Assembly (NCBI GenBank): GCA_947652115.1
Contig: OX393566.1
Span: 12,982,397 to 13,046,396, forward strand
DNA: 64,000 nt
Source of the DNA: Blastomussa wellsi
Taxonomy: Eukaryota; Cnidaria; Anthozoa; Scleractinia; Plerogyridae
Reading direction: 5' to 3'
The notes beneath the pieces were generated by a model. That model worked only from the letters and a program-made list of their open reading frames with translations, searched no databases and was not told where the DNA came from. Positions 38,890-51,105 of this stretch are shown here, one piece after another. How positions within the stretch are numbered: position 1 is the stretch's first letter; each line of letters starts with the position of its first letter. The position numbers and the translations under genes were made by a program.

Positions 38890-41800
38890 AGAAAATACAA
38901 GTCCCCGTCTTTTCAGGTAATTTAGTGTAAGATAAATAAGTCTCATCATAAACATTCTTGTTCTTCGGCCATTTAAACTTAAGAAGGAAAAGAAAACAAA
39001 TTCAATGGTGGTTACAAACATTATCGATAGACAACGCATGGTCTACTAAACTTTATATAAACTTGACGTTTCACATGCTTCAACATACATCTTCAGAAGT
39101 GACGGTTATAACTGTTACAAAACATTTTAACAAATACAAAAATAAAGCGAGGCACTGGTGACTGGCAGGCCCATCTGGGGACGAGAATGAGTTCCTCCTT
39201 ATTACTGTCGGCGCTCTTTTATTTAAAGAAAACTCTCCTTCAAAGTGGTTACCCAAGAGGTGTACTTTGTTATAACATTAATGATGTTTTGAACAGATAA
39301 AAGAACAGGTCTGCTGAACCTATCGCCACTGTTCCAAAGAAAGAGTTCTTTCCAGTCTTGCCTTTTTCAGTGCAGAGTGCACCATTGGGATGATGTGTTG
39401 TGGGCTGTCCTCTTCTAACCGCTAAGGCGCTAATGTGTAAACTTTAATGTTTGTTTAATTACTTAATATCAATTAATTAATTAGTCTTGCGGAGGGAGTG
39501 GAGGGTTGGTAGGAACCTGTGTGCACTGCACCCTGTAAAATGCGCACATCTGCGCTACTGTTTCTTGAATATCACAAGGTATATATATATATATGTTTCA
39601 GAAAACACTACTTCCCCTTTCAAGGTACTACCCTTTCAAGAGAAAAGTGATTTTTGCTCCCAATGCATGCGCATGCGCATGCACAGAAGATTAGTTTGCG
39701 TTGCTATACTAAACACTACAAGATGGAAGATAAAGTACATAAATACGGGATCGCACAAGAATGTCCTGTGCTCTTCCTTGCTGTAGAACACAACGAGTTA
39801 GGCGCATTTTTTTTTAATACACGCACTCTGATTTTAGTTGGGAAGGGAGGTATTTTAAATTATTTCAGGTATCGATACTTTGAAACTGCAGTTGTAATGT
39901 ACCTGTCATGGTTCAAATAGAGAGGAGAAACGTATTACTAATCTCTAGCGGCTTGTCTATTTCTCCCTTTAATGGACACGAAGAAAACGTTCAAAGTTTA
40001 AACTTGAAGCTTTCCGCGAACTTTGGGGCTTTACGGTAAACGTTTTAAATTTGAAAGTATTGTTGCACACTGCCTGGCGCCTCCAGAACTTAAACCTCTG
40101 CCAGGATTTAATCTTTGGCAATAATGGGTAGTCCACTGAAAAAGGAGAGTGAAAACATTGATGTTTGAACAATATTTTTTTGCGTTTGAAGCAAGAAAGA
40201 GTTTCCCTAATAGTCGCGGGTCGCGGGTCGCGGGTTTTGAAAAAGTCGCGGGTTTGAAAAAAGTCGCGGGTTTTTAAAAAAGTCGCGAGTTTTCAAAAGA
40301 ATGCATTTAGTTCTCAGTAAAATTCATTCCAAAAAATTAAATCTATTAAAATCCAGATTTTTAGGATTCTTCATCGCTTTGCTTCTTTTAATAGAAACGT
40401 ACAAAGAAAAAAATAGTTTCATTGTGAAATGTCATGTTCTCTGGCTGAATACTTTGAAGACTAAAATGGTCACGAGCGAGTTAAATTTGCGTCAATGATT
40501 TTTTATGGGACAATTTCTCACTTCAGATTAGTTCGAGTTATCGAGGGTAAAACTATATAGAAAATGTCCTGAAGGGAAATTAAAATTACTTCGAGTTAGC
40601 GAAGAAAGAAACATTTGCATGTTTAACCTTCTTAGCTGGGATACTCTCTACCCAAGCTCTAAGTTGCAATTGCTATTTCGAAAAGTGTTGTGAACTCTAA
40701 CCTGCTGATACAGCTTAGAGCATCGAGAAAAATGAGATTGCGTGCTTTTCCTGGCATTTTGGATGAATTTGATCTTACTTAAATGCGTCCTGTCAAAATA
40801 GTCCTGATGCGTTTGCAATCGTCGTAATCACGAAATAACACGATAGGTGATTTAAGAGGAGTGCAGACAGATGGTCAATAACTTTGAAGACAGTGCGAGA
40901 AGGCCATTTAAAAGGCTAAAGACGAAAACCCTCTGAAGTTATAATTATACACTTTTCAAATTGCTATTCGTTCAGGTACAACAATTTCTTATTCCTCCCT
41001 TTTTTTTCAGTATCCAAAATATTATGTAATGCATTATGTGATTTTAGTGATCGCTGATGATTTCATTCAGCCTGATCTACAAGGGCTCTCTGACATTCTA
41101 CGCGAATGACTTCTTCATTTCCGCGCTGCATTCACAAAAATGTCACGCAGTTTTAGGAACTAGAGTAAACACCCGCATATAGATTTAATTTTATTTGAAT
41201 GAATTTCATTTGGAAATTCAGTAATTAATTATAGGAAATTAACGATGCTTAACTTTGCGAAAATTCACATTAATTTCATAACGCTAATGCAACGTTTTGA
41301 AAACTCGCGACTTTTTTCAAAACCCGCGACACGCGACGTGCGAAGAAAGCTTCCATTCTCGTCCCCAGAGCCGCTTGTCCCTCTTAGATGGCTGGGCCTG
41401 TGCACGAGGAACAAGTGGCTCTGGGGACACACGATTTGATTCGCTGAAATCAAACAAAGGGAATCCAATCACATCAGCCGTTTTAATCCTGCTAACGATA
41501 AATATAATTTTAATTTTAAGTGTCTTTACAGAAGATAGAGATGGCGAATACAGAAGAACGTGCTATTCCGTGACTATTCGATAATTAAATTAGTTCTTGA
41601 TGAAAATTTGCTTTTTGAATGAAACAAAATCTTTTCTGCTTCAGCTTTTTCATCGTGCTTATAATTATCGTTCTACAGTTGTCTTAGGTCTTGAAAAAAA
41701 AAAGAAACACATCTTAACTATGTTTTCGAGAAATCAAAAAGTATCATGTTACTGAGCTTAAAGCAAAACATTTTTAATTGAAGTTTCTGCCTGCTCATAT

Positions 41801-42405
41801 TTGGGAAGGAAATAGTTCATAATTATAAGCAGAGTCAATATAGGCTGGGAGTGGGCGGGGGCGGGGAGGGGGAAAGGCAGACCTGCATGAGTACTCTCAC
41901 CTATGTAGATGACAACCCTAAAGGCCGTGGCAAACGAAGAAACGTTTCCCGGGCAAAATTGTTTCCCTGTATGCCCGAGAACACAAAATATGTTTCTGTT
42001 TTTGTTTCAGAAACATTTTGTGTTTGCAAAAAAATGTTTTTTAGTTTGCTCGAAAGGCGCAACAATGTGTCCGCAACAATGAGTCCTCGTATGCCACTAT
42101 GCTCAGTTGTATATAACACTCTGCACTATCTGAGATTGTCTCACTAGTTTGGTTTCCAAAGCGAAGTTCTTGCACTACGTGTTAAATTTTGTGTCAGAAA
42201 ATTTTTATGGATTTGTCAATCTTAAGGTTATTGTTCAAAACACTTGTAGGGTTATGTCTGTCTTTCTATACAAAGATCGTTTTAGCCACTCTCAAAGATC
42301 TAAAGTAGTGTACAAGGCTCATGATGGGTTGTCTGTCGATAATGTTTGTGGTCGCCGTTTGTTTTCTTTTCCTTCTCAAGTTGAAATGACGGGGAATTGT
42401 ATTTT
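38890..42405 (+). mobile_element. Long non-coding repeat element with inverted ends
   Basis: CATCGAGAAAATACAAGTCC at the left and its diverged inverse (TTGTATTTTCTCGATG) at the right bound about 3.5 kb. Multiple GGGGTCCA/TGGACCCC repeats lie outside both ends. Two direct copies of ACAAACATTATCGATAGACA occur at 39013 and 42717. Blocks of the interior recur inverted at 57760-60560 and partly at 7235-8290. No coding sequence. It could be a large non-autonomous DNA element or a composite. Confidence 0.5.
41358..41433. repeat. Short CCCCAGAG-type inverted repeat
   Basis: ATTCTCGTCCCCAGAGCC and GGCTCTGGGGACACACGA face each other within 75 bp. Relatives occur at 58366-58432 and 59942-60193. Confidence 0.6.
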
Positions 42406-43254
42406 CTCGATGAAAAAAAGGGGGTCCATATTGGGGTCCAGAAAATTAGGGGGTCCATATTGGGGTCCAGAAGGGACCCCAGACAGGGGTCCATATGGGG
42501 TCTAGAAGGGGGTCCAATTGGGGACTCCACGTTTTCTACCGACCCATACTTCACTGGCGCGTGCTTAATTAATAATTAATTAATTAATTAATAACTTATT
42601 AGCCATATATATTTTTGTTGTTTGTAATTTTTAGTTATTTGGAAATCATAGTTGATATACTACTTATTGTATAAGACTCCAAATTAAACTGTCTGTCTGA
42701 CGGTCCGTCTGTCTGTTACAAACATTATCGATAGACAACGCATGGTCTATTAAACTTTATCGTTTTACTGTAATTACTCTCGAAAATTACGACAAATGGC
42801 AAACTACGCTAATTTAAAAGAAAACTTTGTTACCCAAGTCAATCTTGTCTCGTGACTTACAAAAGCCATAAATTAATTAAGATCGTCCCAACAAAAAGTA
42901 AGACTTACTTACCCGCGGTAATTTTTTTATTCATTGTTGCCGTAAAATGATTTACGATGAAAAAATTGTGCGGACATAATGTCCGACCACACCTGGGATT
43001 TCGTTGGACATGAGCAAATTTTAGTCGGCCAATGTCCGATGACTAACAGTTATTTGCAGCCCTGCAGTAATAAATGAAACCCTTTTAATTTTCAAAATAT
43101 TTAATGAACAGCTTGCATCTCCATGAAGTCTACACCTTTGGGTTTTGTTGGAACATTTCAAAGAGAATCAAAACAATAGAATGCAGTGCACAATGATGTT
43201 TAATTACTGGCATCAGTAATGACAATAAAATGTTGTAATGAACTTTATTTGAGT
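42406..43254. other. AT-rich stretch without a gene
   Basis: It contains GGGGTCCA repeats (42418-42515) and an AATT-rich tract (42560-42600). I see no coding sequence. Confidence 0.6.
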
Positions 43255-43505
43255 GTGAACTGTATCTAGCACTGAAATACTAAGTGGGGACACTGTAAAG
43301 CACAAATTAAATTAAACCAAATTATATTGCATTAAAATCAAACCAGATGTAATTGTTGGTTTTTGTGGAGAGGGGAAAACCGGAGGACCCAAAGAAAAAC
43401 CTCTTGGAGCAAAGTAAAAAACCAACAAACTAAGCCCACATATGAATCAAACCCAGGCCACATTGGTGGAAGGTGAGCGCTCTCACTACTGTGCCAACCC
43501 TGCAG
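43255..43505 (-). mobile_element. tRNA-derived SINE, second family
   Basis: On the minus strand: A-box-like TGGCACAGTAGTGAGAGCG, B-box-like GGGTTTGATTC, then a body with GGTTTTCCCCTCTCCACAAA and a tail region with GTGTCCCCACTTAGTATT. This pattern is familiar from coral genomes. It differs from the SINE at 20701. The exact ends and any target duplication were not resolved. Confidence 0.6.
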
Positions 43506-43734
43506 GGTCACACAGGCATCGACACAAATTATTCATCTAACATCCGTCTCCACATTAATAGGGAATGAATGAATAACGAATGAGAAGGTACCCAATGAAA
43601 TGTAATTCCACTGTGCTATCAAAACAGCCAAATTATGGCTCATCCTGTAAACATCAGTGTAAACATCTGTGAAACTCACCAGTGACGTAAAACAAAGAAC
43701 AAACCAGACAACAAAGAACTTCGTGTGAATAGAT

Positions 43735-43737
<3 letters not shown>

Positions 43738-43777
<40 letters not shown>

Positions 43778-43985
43778 GTATAACAATATAATTTGGTTTT
43801 ATCAACTGGGTTGATAATGTCAATTGGCGACCATAAAGAGATTCAAAAGCTGACGTAAATTCAGATTCAAAAGATGACGAATCGGATTCGCTCCGACGAA
43901 GGGCTAACGCTCGAAACGTCAGCTCTTGAATCTCTTTACGGTGGCCAATTGACATTATCAACCCAGTTGATAAAACCAAATTATA
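43738..43985 (+). repeat. Palindromic Penelope-type tail with hammerhead core
   Basis: Inverted arms beginning ATAATTTGGTTTTATCAACT. The plus strand contains CCGACGA (43893-43899), stem II GGGCTAACGCTC (43901-43912), GAAAC and GTC (43918-43920). Stem I can form between GATTCGCT upstream and AGC...GAATC downstream. One core base differs from the consensus (C for U in CUGANGA). The left arm has an extra GATTCAAAAG-type duplication. The flank GTTTCTAAAGAAACTGTGG is shared with 59470-59530. Confidence 0.65.
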
Positions 43986-44099
43986 AAGAACTTCGTGTGC
44001 TGACTTCTTAGGGTAATTCAGTAAACAAATGCTCTTTTGGCATTCATCATGATTAGTAACATGAGCTTATTATTGATGTCAAAGATCCTTCTAGTGGCG

Positions 44100-45300
44100 A
44101 AGCTTCAACCCCAGCGACTGCCGAAAGTAATAGCAGCGAAGAATACACCTTCAATATTGGTGCACAGGAACACCAAACAGTCAAACCTATCTTCCAAGTC
44201 ACGATAATGGACACACCGATCCGCATAATGGCAGATTCAAGGGCGACGGTGAACATTTTGAGCAGAAGGGACTTTGATGGTCTAAAACAGAAGCCCCAGC
44301 TGACAAGGACAAATGTGAAAGTATACCCGTACATGTCCAGCAAGCCATTAGACCTATGTGGCAAACTCAGAGCCAGAGTAGCTAGTGATCAGGTTTCACT
44401 AGAAGAGACAGTCTACATTGCAGAGGGCTCAGCAGGATCCATCCTTAGCTGGATAATGTCACAAAAGTTGAATCTCCTCAAAGCTTTTAGTGCTGTTGAA
44501 CAACCTCCTGCAGACCCACCGCCTGGAGTCCCGGACTTCCTCAAGGACTTCCCTAGTTTGCTTAATGGTATTGGTGAATACATAGATGAACCGGTTCGCA
44601 TACATGTAGATGAATCTGTTAGACCAGTGGCACAGCCACACCGCCGTATCCCATGCCATGTAAGGAAGCAAGTGGAAGACAAACTAGCACAACTTGAAAG
44701 TGAGGATATCATCGATCGCGCTGAGGGTCCGACGCCTTGGGTCTCGCTGATTGTAGTTGTACCTAAACCATCAAAGCCTAATGAAATCAGAATCTGCGTT
44801 GACATGCGCTCCCTTAACAAAGCGATCATCAGGGAACGACACGTCATCCCCACCATTGACGATGTGGTGTCAGACCTCAATGGGTGCAAGGTCTTTAGCA
44901 AGATTGATCTCAATCAAGGATACCATCAGATCCCGCTTCACTCCGATTCAAGACCACTGACCACATTCTCCACCCAGGTTGGGCTCTTTCGCTACAAGCG
45001 TCTGAACTTTGGTCTCTCGTGTGCTGCAGAAATCTTCCAAAAGAAAGTGAGTGACACAATCAGTGGTATTCCCTGTGTTAAAAACATCAGCGACGACATC
45101 TACGTTGGTGGCCCATGATCAGCATCTGAAACAAGTGTTCCGCCGACTCCATGATAATGGACTGACCATCAACCTACCCAAGTGCCAGTTCCGCCTTCCC
45201 ACTATGCTGTTCTTAAGCCATGTGCTTTCTGAAAAGGGTATGTCACCTGGTCCAAAGAAGGTAGAGGCTCTTCAAAATGTTACTCCACCGACCAAGCCTT
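44100..45300 (+). pseudogene. pol: Gypsy C protease and reverse transcriptase
   Basis: A second Ty3/gypsy pol. The protease active site reads IMADSRATVNIL, where the family has DSG or DTG, so the essential Gly is now Arg. The RT has PTPWVSLIVVVPKPSKPNEI, ICVDMRSLNKAI, DLNQGYHQIPLH and the catalytic ISDDIYVGG region. A frameshift occurs near 45110. The thumb continues as LRLPTMLFLSH-like sequence to a stop near 45304. No gag is visible upstream. Confidence 0.88.
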
Positions 45301-46359
45301 CTTAGCTCCGCTGCATTCTGCTCTCGGTTCATTAAGGACTTTGCATCAATCACCAGACCCCTTCGACAGCTGACCTGCGATGGAGTGAAATGGCAGTGGA
45401 CACAAGAGGAACAGTCATCATTTGAACGCCTGAAAGCAGCCTTGTCGACTAAAACTACGTTAGGATACTTTGACCCAAAGAAGCCTACTTCCATCTTTGT
45501 CGATGGTAGCCCCGTTGGTCTAGGTGCCGTCCTCACCCAAGATGAAGAGCCAAGCAAGGAAGTGGCACCGTTGCACTATGCAAGTTGCTCACTCACTCCC
45601 ACTCAGGCAAGGTATCCACAAATCGATCGCAAAGCTCTTTCAATTTACTGGGCAGTCAAGCGTTTCCACCTGTTTGTGTATGGCAAGGAGTTCAAGGTCA
45701 TCACTGACCATAAGCCCTTGCTGTCTTTGTTTAACAACCCATCTTCCAAACTGTCTGCCAGGATAGAACGCTGGCTCCTGGATCCACAGCAATATTGTTT
45801 TACTATGGAGTACCGTCCTGGTGCCTCCAACCCAGCCGACTATGCGTCCAGACACCCAGTAGGAGATCCTGAATCTCACAGCTATGATGTAGAATCTGAG
45901 GAACACATTTCTTTTGTTGCAAGGAATGCTGTACCCAAAGCAGTGACATTGTCCGAGATAGAGTCTGGAACAGCAAAGGATCCTGTGCTTCGAGCTGTTA
46001 TGTCAGCCGTCAAATCCGGCTGCTGGCACAAAGCCCCACCTGATGTATCACTATCTGAACTGTCACGTTATGAGCAGGTGAAAGAGCAATTAACATGCAC
46101 TGACACTGTCTTGTTGAAGTCTGATCGCCTTGTGGTTCCTGCTGTGTTGCAAGAACGAATTGTCGACATCGCTCATAAAGGCCATCTGGGCATCGTGAAG
46201 ACGAAGGCCCTTCTGCGAGAGAAGGTGTGGTTCCCTTGCATGGACAAGATGGTAGAGACGAAGGTCAAGCCCTGCTTACCGTGTCAAGTGGTTACCCCAG
46301 TCTACAAAAAAGAACCGACAGCCCTTTTGATGAAGTCAGTGTGGACTTTGCGCATGTAG
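45277..46359 (+). pseudogene. pol: Gypsy C RNase H and integrase zinc domain
   Basis: An open reading of 360 codons. RNase H residues are visible: Asp in SIFVDGSPVGLGAVLTQ, Glu in IDRKALSIYWAVKRFH, Asp in VITDHKPLLSLF. The end of RNase H is YRPGASNPADYASRHP. The integrase zinc domain follows (HKGHLGIVKTKALLREK ... CLPCQ). A frameshift near 46330 separates it from the integrase core. Confidence 0.88.
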
Positions 46360-47330
46360 ATGGACAGACCCTACTCCTAGTGGTTGATGACTACTCAAGA
46401 TTCCCGTTCGTTGAACCAGTGTCATCTACATCTGCTAGTGCTGTCATCCCGAAGTTGGATCAGCTGTTTTCCACGTTTGGAACCCTGCGTGTAGTCAAAT
46501 CTGATAATGGCCCACCATTCAATGGAGAGGAATTTGCAAAGTTTGCTCGTGCACTTGGTTTTAAGCACTGAAAGGTTACTCCACTCTGGCCTAGGGCTAT
46601 TGGAAAGGTTGAGAGATTTGTGAAAACGTTGAAGAAGTGCATCAAAGCAACCAAAGTAGAAGGGAGAAATTGGAGAAAGGAGCTGCAATCCATTTTGCGG
46701 AATTTTCGCACAGCGCCCCATGCAACCACTGGTGTTGTCCCTGCCGTACTGTTGCTGAATCGGCCTGTCCGCAACAAGCTACCACAAGCCAATCACATTG
46801 ACCCTGTAGCTGAGATTGTACATGAACGCGACTCCTCACAAAAGCTCAAGATGAAAGCTCATGCAGACAACAAGGCTTATGTGAAACCTTGTAACATCTC
46901 TCCTGGTGAAACTGTACTGGTCAAGAGACCATTTTCAGTATCAAAACGTGAAAGTGTATATGATCCTACCCCTATGACTGTCGTGAGCAAGACGGGCAGC
47001 ATGATCACAGCGGAAGGCGAGAATCGCACCGTCACAAGGAACTCATCATTCTTCAAGAATGTGTACCAACCAGCTGCTGACCTCGGAAATGATGGGTCTT
47101 CAGCGGACAAAGAGTGTGCTCAAAAGGCGCCAGTCGCTCCTGAAAGTTCAAGTGTTACTGGTCCAGATGCACAGAACCTTTCAAACACCCCGCACGCCAA
47201 AGCTGATCTAAGTTCAAGTAACCTTGTACCTATTCCAGAGATCCAACATCAGACTTCTCAACCCAGTAATCAACCACCTTTGCGCCGATCCACTAGAAAG
47301 CGAACCCGTCGAGTGATTCTGGACTTATAG
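46320..47330 (+). pseudogene. pol: Gypsy C integrase core and C-terminus
   Basis: Core residues: Asp in LLLVVDDYSRFPFVEP, Asp in RVVKSDNGPPFNGEEF, Glu in GKVERFVKTLKKC. A stop at 46569 lies between the second and third. The C-terminal region has NISPGETVLVKRPFS and a basic tail ending STRKRTRRVILDL. The stop at 47328 is followed by a non-coding 3' region. A purine tract, AAGAGGGAAGGAGA, at 48014-48028 followed by TGTACTC may mark the polypurine tract and 3' LTR, which would put the MITE at 47563 inside the element. No matching 5' LTR was found. Confidence 0.85.
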
Positions 47331-47562
47331 TTTAAGCTAAGATGAGAACTGTGAACTGCGATGGTAGAACTGCTTAGATTTAAAACCATTGCATTTTGTT
47401 TAAGTTGGTGTTTGTTAGTTTCGTTTATCTTGTCTTACTTCATGATCAAATCTAGTATCTGTGTACACTTGCCAAGATTACTTGTTTATGCCTTGGCAAT
47501 AACGGTTGTCGTTGTTTTCAGTCATGTGTTATAAAGTCTTTTATTAAGAGACATGGCGTTAA

Positions 47563-48000
47563 ATGCAGGAATGGCTCCGGGACACTTAGATTTTTTTAGA
47601 CTTTGATTTTTTCGTCTAATAAAGAGAAAAAACAAAGTCAATTATAAAAACACAGACGTGGAATCGATCCCGGGTCACCCAGAACACGAGCTATTCCTAC
47701 TAACCACTACACTACCGAGGCCCGGCTGCCGAACATCGAAAATTTTAACATTTTTATAGTGTTACCCTTACCATTCTTGAGAGCCAGCCGCATAACCGCA
47801 GTGCTTAGTAGGCTAACCGGAATGCAAAAGTAGGCTAACCGGATTGCTTAATAGGCTAACCGCAGTGCTCAGTAGGCTAACAGGATTGCTTAGTAGGCTA
47901 ACCGCAGTGTTATAATAGGCTAACCAGGGTGATTTTATAGTCTAATTTAGCTAACCAAACTCGTTCCCAGTGCATTCCGAGCCCGGAGCCATTCCTGCAA
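47563..48000 (-). mobile_element. MITE with TTAA duplication, tRNA-like segment and minisatellite
   Basis: Inverted ends TGCAGGAATGGCTCCGGG, with TTAA on both sides (47559-47562 and 48001-48004). On the minus strand an A-box-like TAGTGTAGTGGTTAG and a B-box-like GGGATCGATTCC (47648-47728) resemble a tRNA. A tandem array of about seven units of TAGGCTAACCGCAGTGCT lies at 47800-47930. The TTAA site suggests a piggyBac-type transposase, though the ends do not start with the usual CCY. Confidence 0.8.
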
Positions 48001-48179
48001 TTAAGCGCTACTATTAAGAGGGAAGGAGATGTACTCTTCATTTGCATAATTTATACATCGCAAAGGACTATGGGGATTGTAGTTAGCCAACATGGCCGCA
48101 TGTGACTGATCATCAAACGACGTATTAAAATCTCGTTTTATCTCGTGCATCCTGTGTTATCTCTAAAGAAAAACCTTAC

Positions 48180-48910
48180 ATCCATGTACCCAGATAATTT
48201 CCCCATCGTATTTTCTCTTCTCGGTGATTGCACTGTGATTTTAGATCGAGAAAATTCGGATATTATTTAGCTGTTTTGCTATCTTCCCATGCGTTCGCCT
48301 TTTTCGGCGGCTACGGGCACACGACAGCTGATTGCTTTCTGCAGTAATTGCAATCTCATTGGTGCTGGTGATTTGAATTGACCAATGAGACAGGGTTCGT
48401 ACGGGACCTGGAAAACCTGGAAAGTCCTGGAAAATGCCATAATGAAATTCCAGGACTTTCCAGGTTTTCCAGGACCCGTACGAACCCTGTCTCATTGGTC
48501 AAGTCCTGGTAAAAGATTACAGGTCCTGGAAATTCCTGGAAATCTGTTAAACTCAAGAAATGAATTTTTCTGAACTAACTTTATAAGGAATGCGAGGCTT
48601 ACAGTTGGGAGAATTTATATTGGGATCTTGGACGAAAAAGGGTTTAATGTGAATTTTGGAGTTCTGGAAAATTGATGTGAGTCCTGGAAAAGGCCTGGAA
48701 AAGCTGGAAATTTGTTTTTCAAAAGGGGTACGAACCCTGATGAGAGTACAGAAGCAATCAGAATGTCGTGTGCCCGTAGCCGCAGAAAAAGGCGAACGCA
48801 TGAGAAGATAGCAAAACAGCTGAATAATATCCGAATTTTCTTGATCTAAAATCACAGTGCAATCACCGAGAAGAGAAAATACGATGGGGAAATTATCTGG
48901 GTACATGGAT
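48180..48910. mobile_element. Element with 155-bp terminal inverted repeats and inner palindrome
   Basis: The left arm ATCCATGTACCCAGATAATT runs to about 48335. The right arm is its inverse, ending at 48910. The centre holds a separate palindrome (48385-48503) around TTCGTACGGGACCTGGAAAA and copies of CCTGGAAAGTCCTGGAAA. No coding sequence. The target duplication was not resolved. Confidence 0.8.
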
Positions 48911-49935
48911 ATCGGGTATTTTTTATGGAATTCTTTGCCTTATTTTGTGATGAGAGAGTGATTTTTCAGGTCGCCTCCAGAGTATTATGGCCCGCGTCTC
49001 CTGCCTTTCACTTCGTTCTTATAGGAGACAACACCGAACAAAGCCCGACTCAAAAGCTAGCTTCAAATGGCCCCAAATTAACTCCAGATTACACGGAACA
49101 AACAAACACAATTCCATTTAGAGGTAGATGAAGTTTATTTCTGCATTCATGGTTGTATTTTGCATTTTGAGAACTGAAGTGAAGTTCCCATACAAAGTCT
49201 GTACGTCAAATCGTCATGACGGCTACATGAAGTAAGCTTGGGCTGCCTGTGCTTGAGCCGAGCTTGAGCTTCATCCTGCCCAAGGCCACCTCCCATATTC
49301 TTCAGATTCCTTTGGGCACGAATCTGGCACCTATCATATTAAGAAAGCTGTTTTTTGGACTTCAGGATCGCTTTTCTCGGAAACTTTTGGAAGGATGAAG
49401 CTCAATGATCTAGAGGTCGATAAATTATCTCGCGAAATGACTCCTTAAACGGCTCAGAACGGGCAAAAAATAGCACACAAGACTCATTTAACATTTCACC
49501 TCAACGTTTATTGAACATGTAGGATAAACTTAGTATTTAGAGCAAATCGCGGCCAACTTATTTATGTACATCTTGATCTATATTTCTTTTGTAACCGCCA
49601 TTGAACGGTGTCAGGCAACAAACTCAAACATCGGGTGGTCTGCCTGTGGTTCAAGAAATAGCAAAATTTACCTTGACAAGCTCTAAAATTGAGAACTTCA
49701 ATCCAAAACAAGACTAAGTGATTGATATACTTTCCAAATATGGCATTTTGACAGAGAAAAGGTTAGCGAAAGTCGGGAAAACGACGAACAAACTTACTCC
49801 AAAAACCCTCGCATCACAACAATCGTCCGCCATGTTGGAATTGACAAAATAATGCATTGTGGTCTTAGCACGCACACCAATCCGATCAAACGCGGGCTCA
49901 CAAAACGGCTGGAAATCGAAATTGATGTTGCAAAT

Positions 49936-50069
49936 ATGGCAGATTCGCGAGGGTCAAAGAGAAAAAGAGAGAAAGGAGACGAATTTTTCCATATTCGAGC
50001 CAGAGGACAGTTTCTGAAGGTACCAAAAGCCCTAGAGTGCGTAGAAAAGAAAAGTGAAACAGTAAGAGG
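49936..50069 (+). CDS. Possible first exon of a host gene
   Basis: ATG 49936 opens MADSRGSKRKREKGDEFFHI. Reading continues RARGQFLKVPKALECVEKKS up to a good splice donor, AGAG/GTAAGC, at 50069. Only about 45 codons, basic, perhaps nuclear. No acceptor exon located. Tentative. Confidence 0.25.
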
Positions 50070-50293
50070 TAAGCTCACAGGACAGACAGACAGCCTTTGT
50101 TTCAGCACGATGATAATGATGGGGTCGTGCATAAATACTAAACCGAAAACAAAATATATGTATAATAAAGTAACAAAATCGATCTATCTAAAGTTAAAGG
50201 AAAAAGATATTCGGTCAGTTCCACGTTTCTTCGCTGTCCGGCATAAATCGGCATTCGGACGTTATTACTCGTATCCCAGAGTCCGATATGTTT

Positions 50294-50294
<1 letters not shown>

Positions 50295-50325
<31 letters not shown>

Positions 50326-51105
50326 TTGGGGGGGGGGGGGGCAGACCCAGGGGATTTTGACAATTTTATGGAAGTCAGAGTCAAATTCCTCACCCCCGGG
50401 CACCCTGTGAATGTCAAATTCCTGTAGAGTAACCCATAAATACAGACTGTCCAACCATCTGAGTCGTAAAAATTGGGAGAAACTTTTGAAATTTTAAGGC
50501 TTGGAAATGCCATTTCTAGGGTTCTGGGACAACAATTTCTGTCAAGAATGTTTGCTAAATTGCCATTTTTTTGTTTTATCAGGATATCAGAGTGTAACTA
50601 TTATTACAATTTTAGAAAAATAACAGAACGGATGTCAAAATCGGGATTTCTCCTGTTCCAATCGCGTTTTGTCATGTTGGTCGGGATTTGGAATTTTCAA
50701 TCAAAATCTGGATAATGCCGACGAAATCGGGATGGTTGGACAGTCTTCGTGTCAGAATATGTAAACAAATAGAGAAGGCAAGAAAGCATAAAAGATACAA
50801 GGGAGTTTGTACTGGTAAAAACACGAGAATAGGCTAAAAACATCAGAAGCGATGGCCCTGATATAAGGAAAAATAAAACAAATTTGCTTACCTTTCGTTC
50901 GCTCGTGGCTCGTTGCAAAACAGGGCGAAAACAGAAGCGACTTTTTTCCACGTTCTCTCGGTCTTCCAAGATGGCTGTCATGTAAAATTCCCGAGCCAGG
51001 GGCAGCACTCAAGTGTCAAAATCCCTACCCAGGGGAAAGCTGGCTGAGTTGATTTCCCATAGGGAGCCCCCCCCCCCACCCTGGGGCTTAACACTGATAG
51101 ATGCA
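50295..51105. mobile_element. MITE with GC-rich inverted ends
   Basis: Inverted ends built on TGCAYCTATCARTGTTAAGC followed by CCCAGGGTGGG. The 810-bp interior holds no gene. A poly-G/poly-C run lies next to each end (50327-50342 and 51066-51078), which could mislead assembly. Confidence 0.75.

Noticed and set aside
47648..47728. tRNA gene on the minus strand
   Set aside because: Promoter boxes only, within a TTAA-flanked MITE; no cloverleaf that I can fold.
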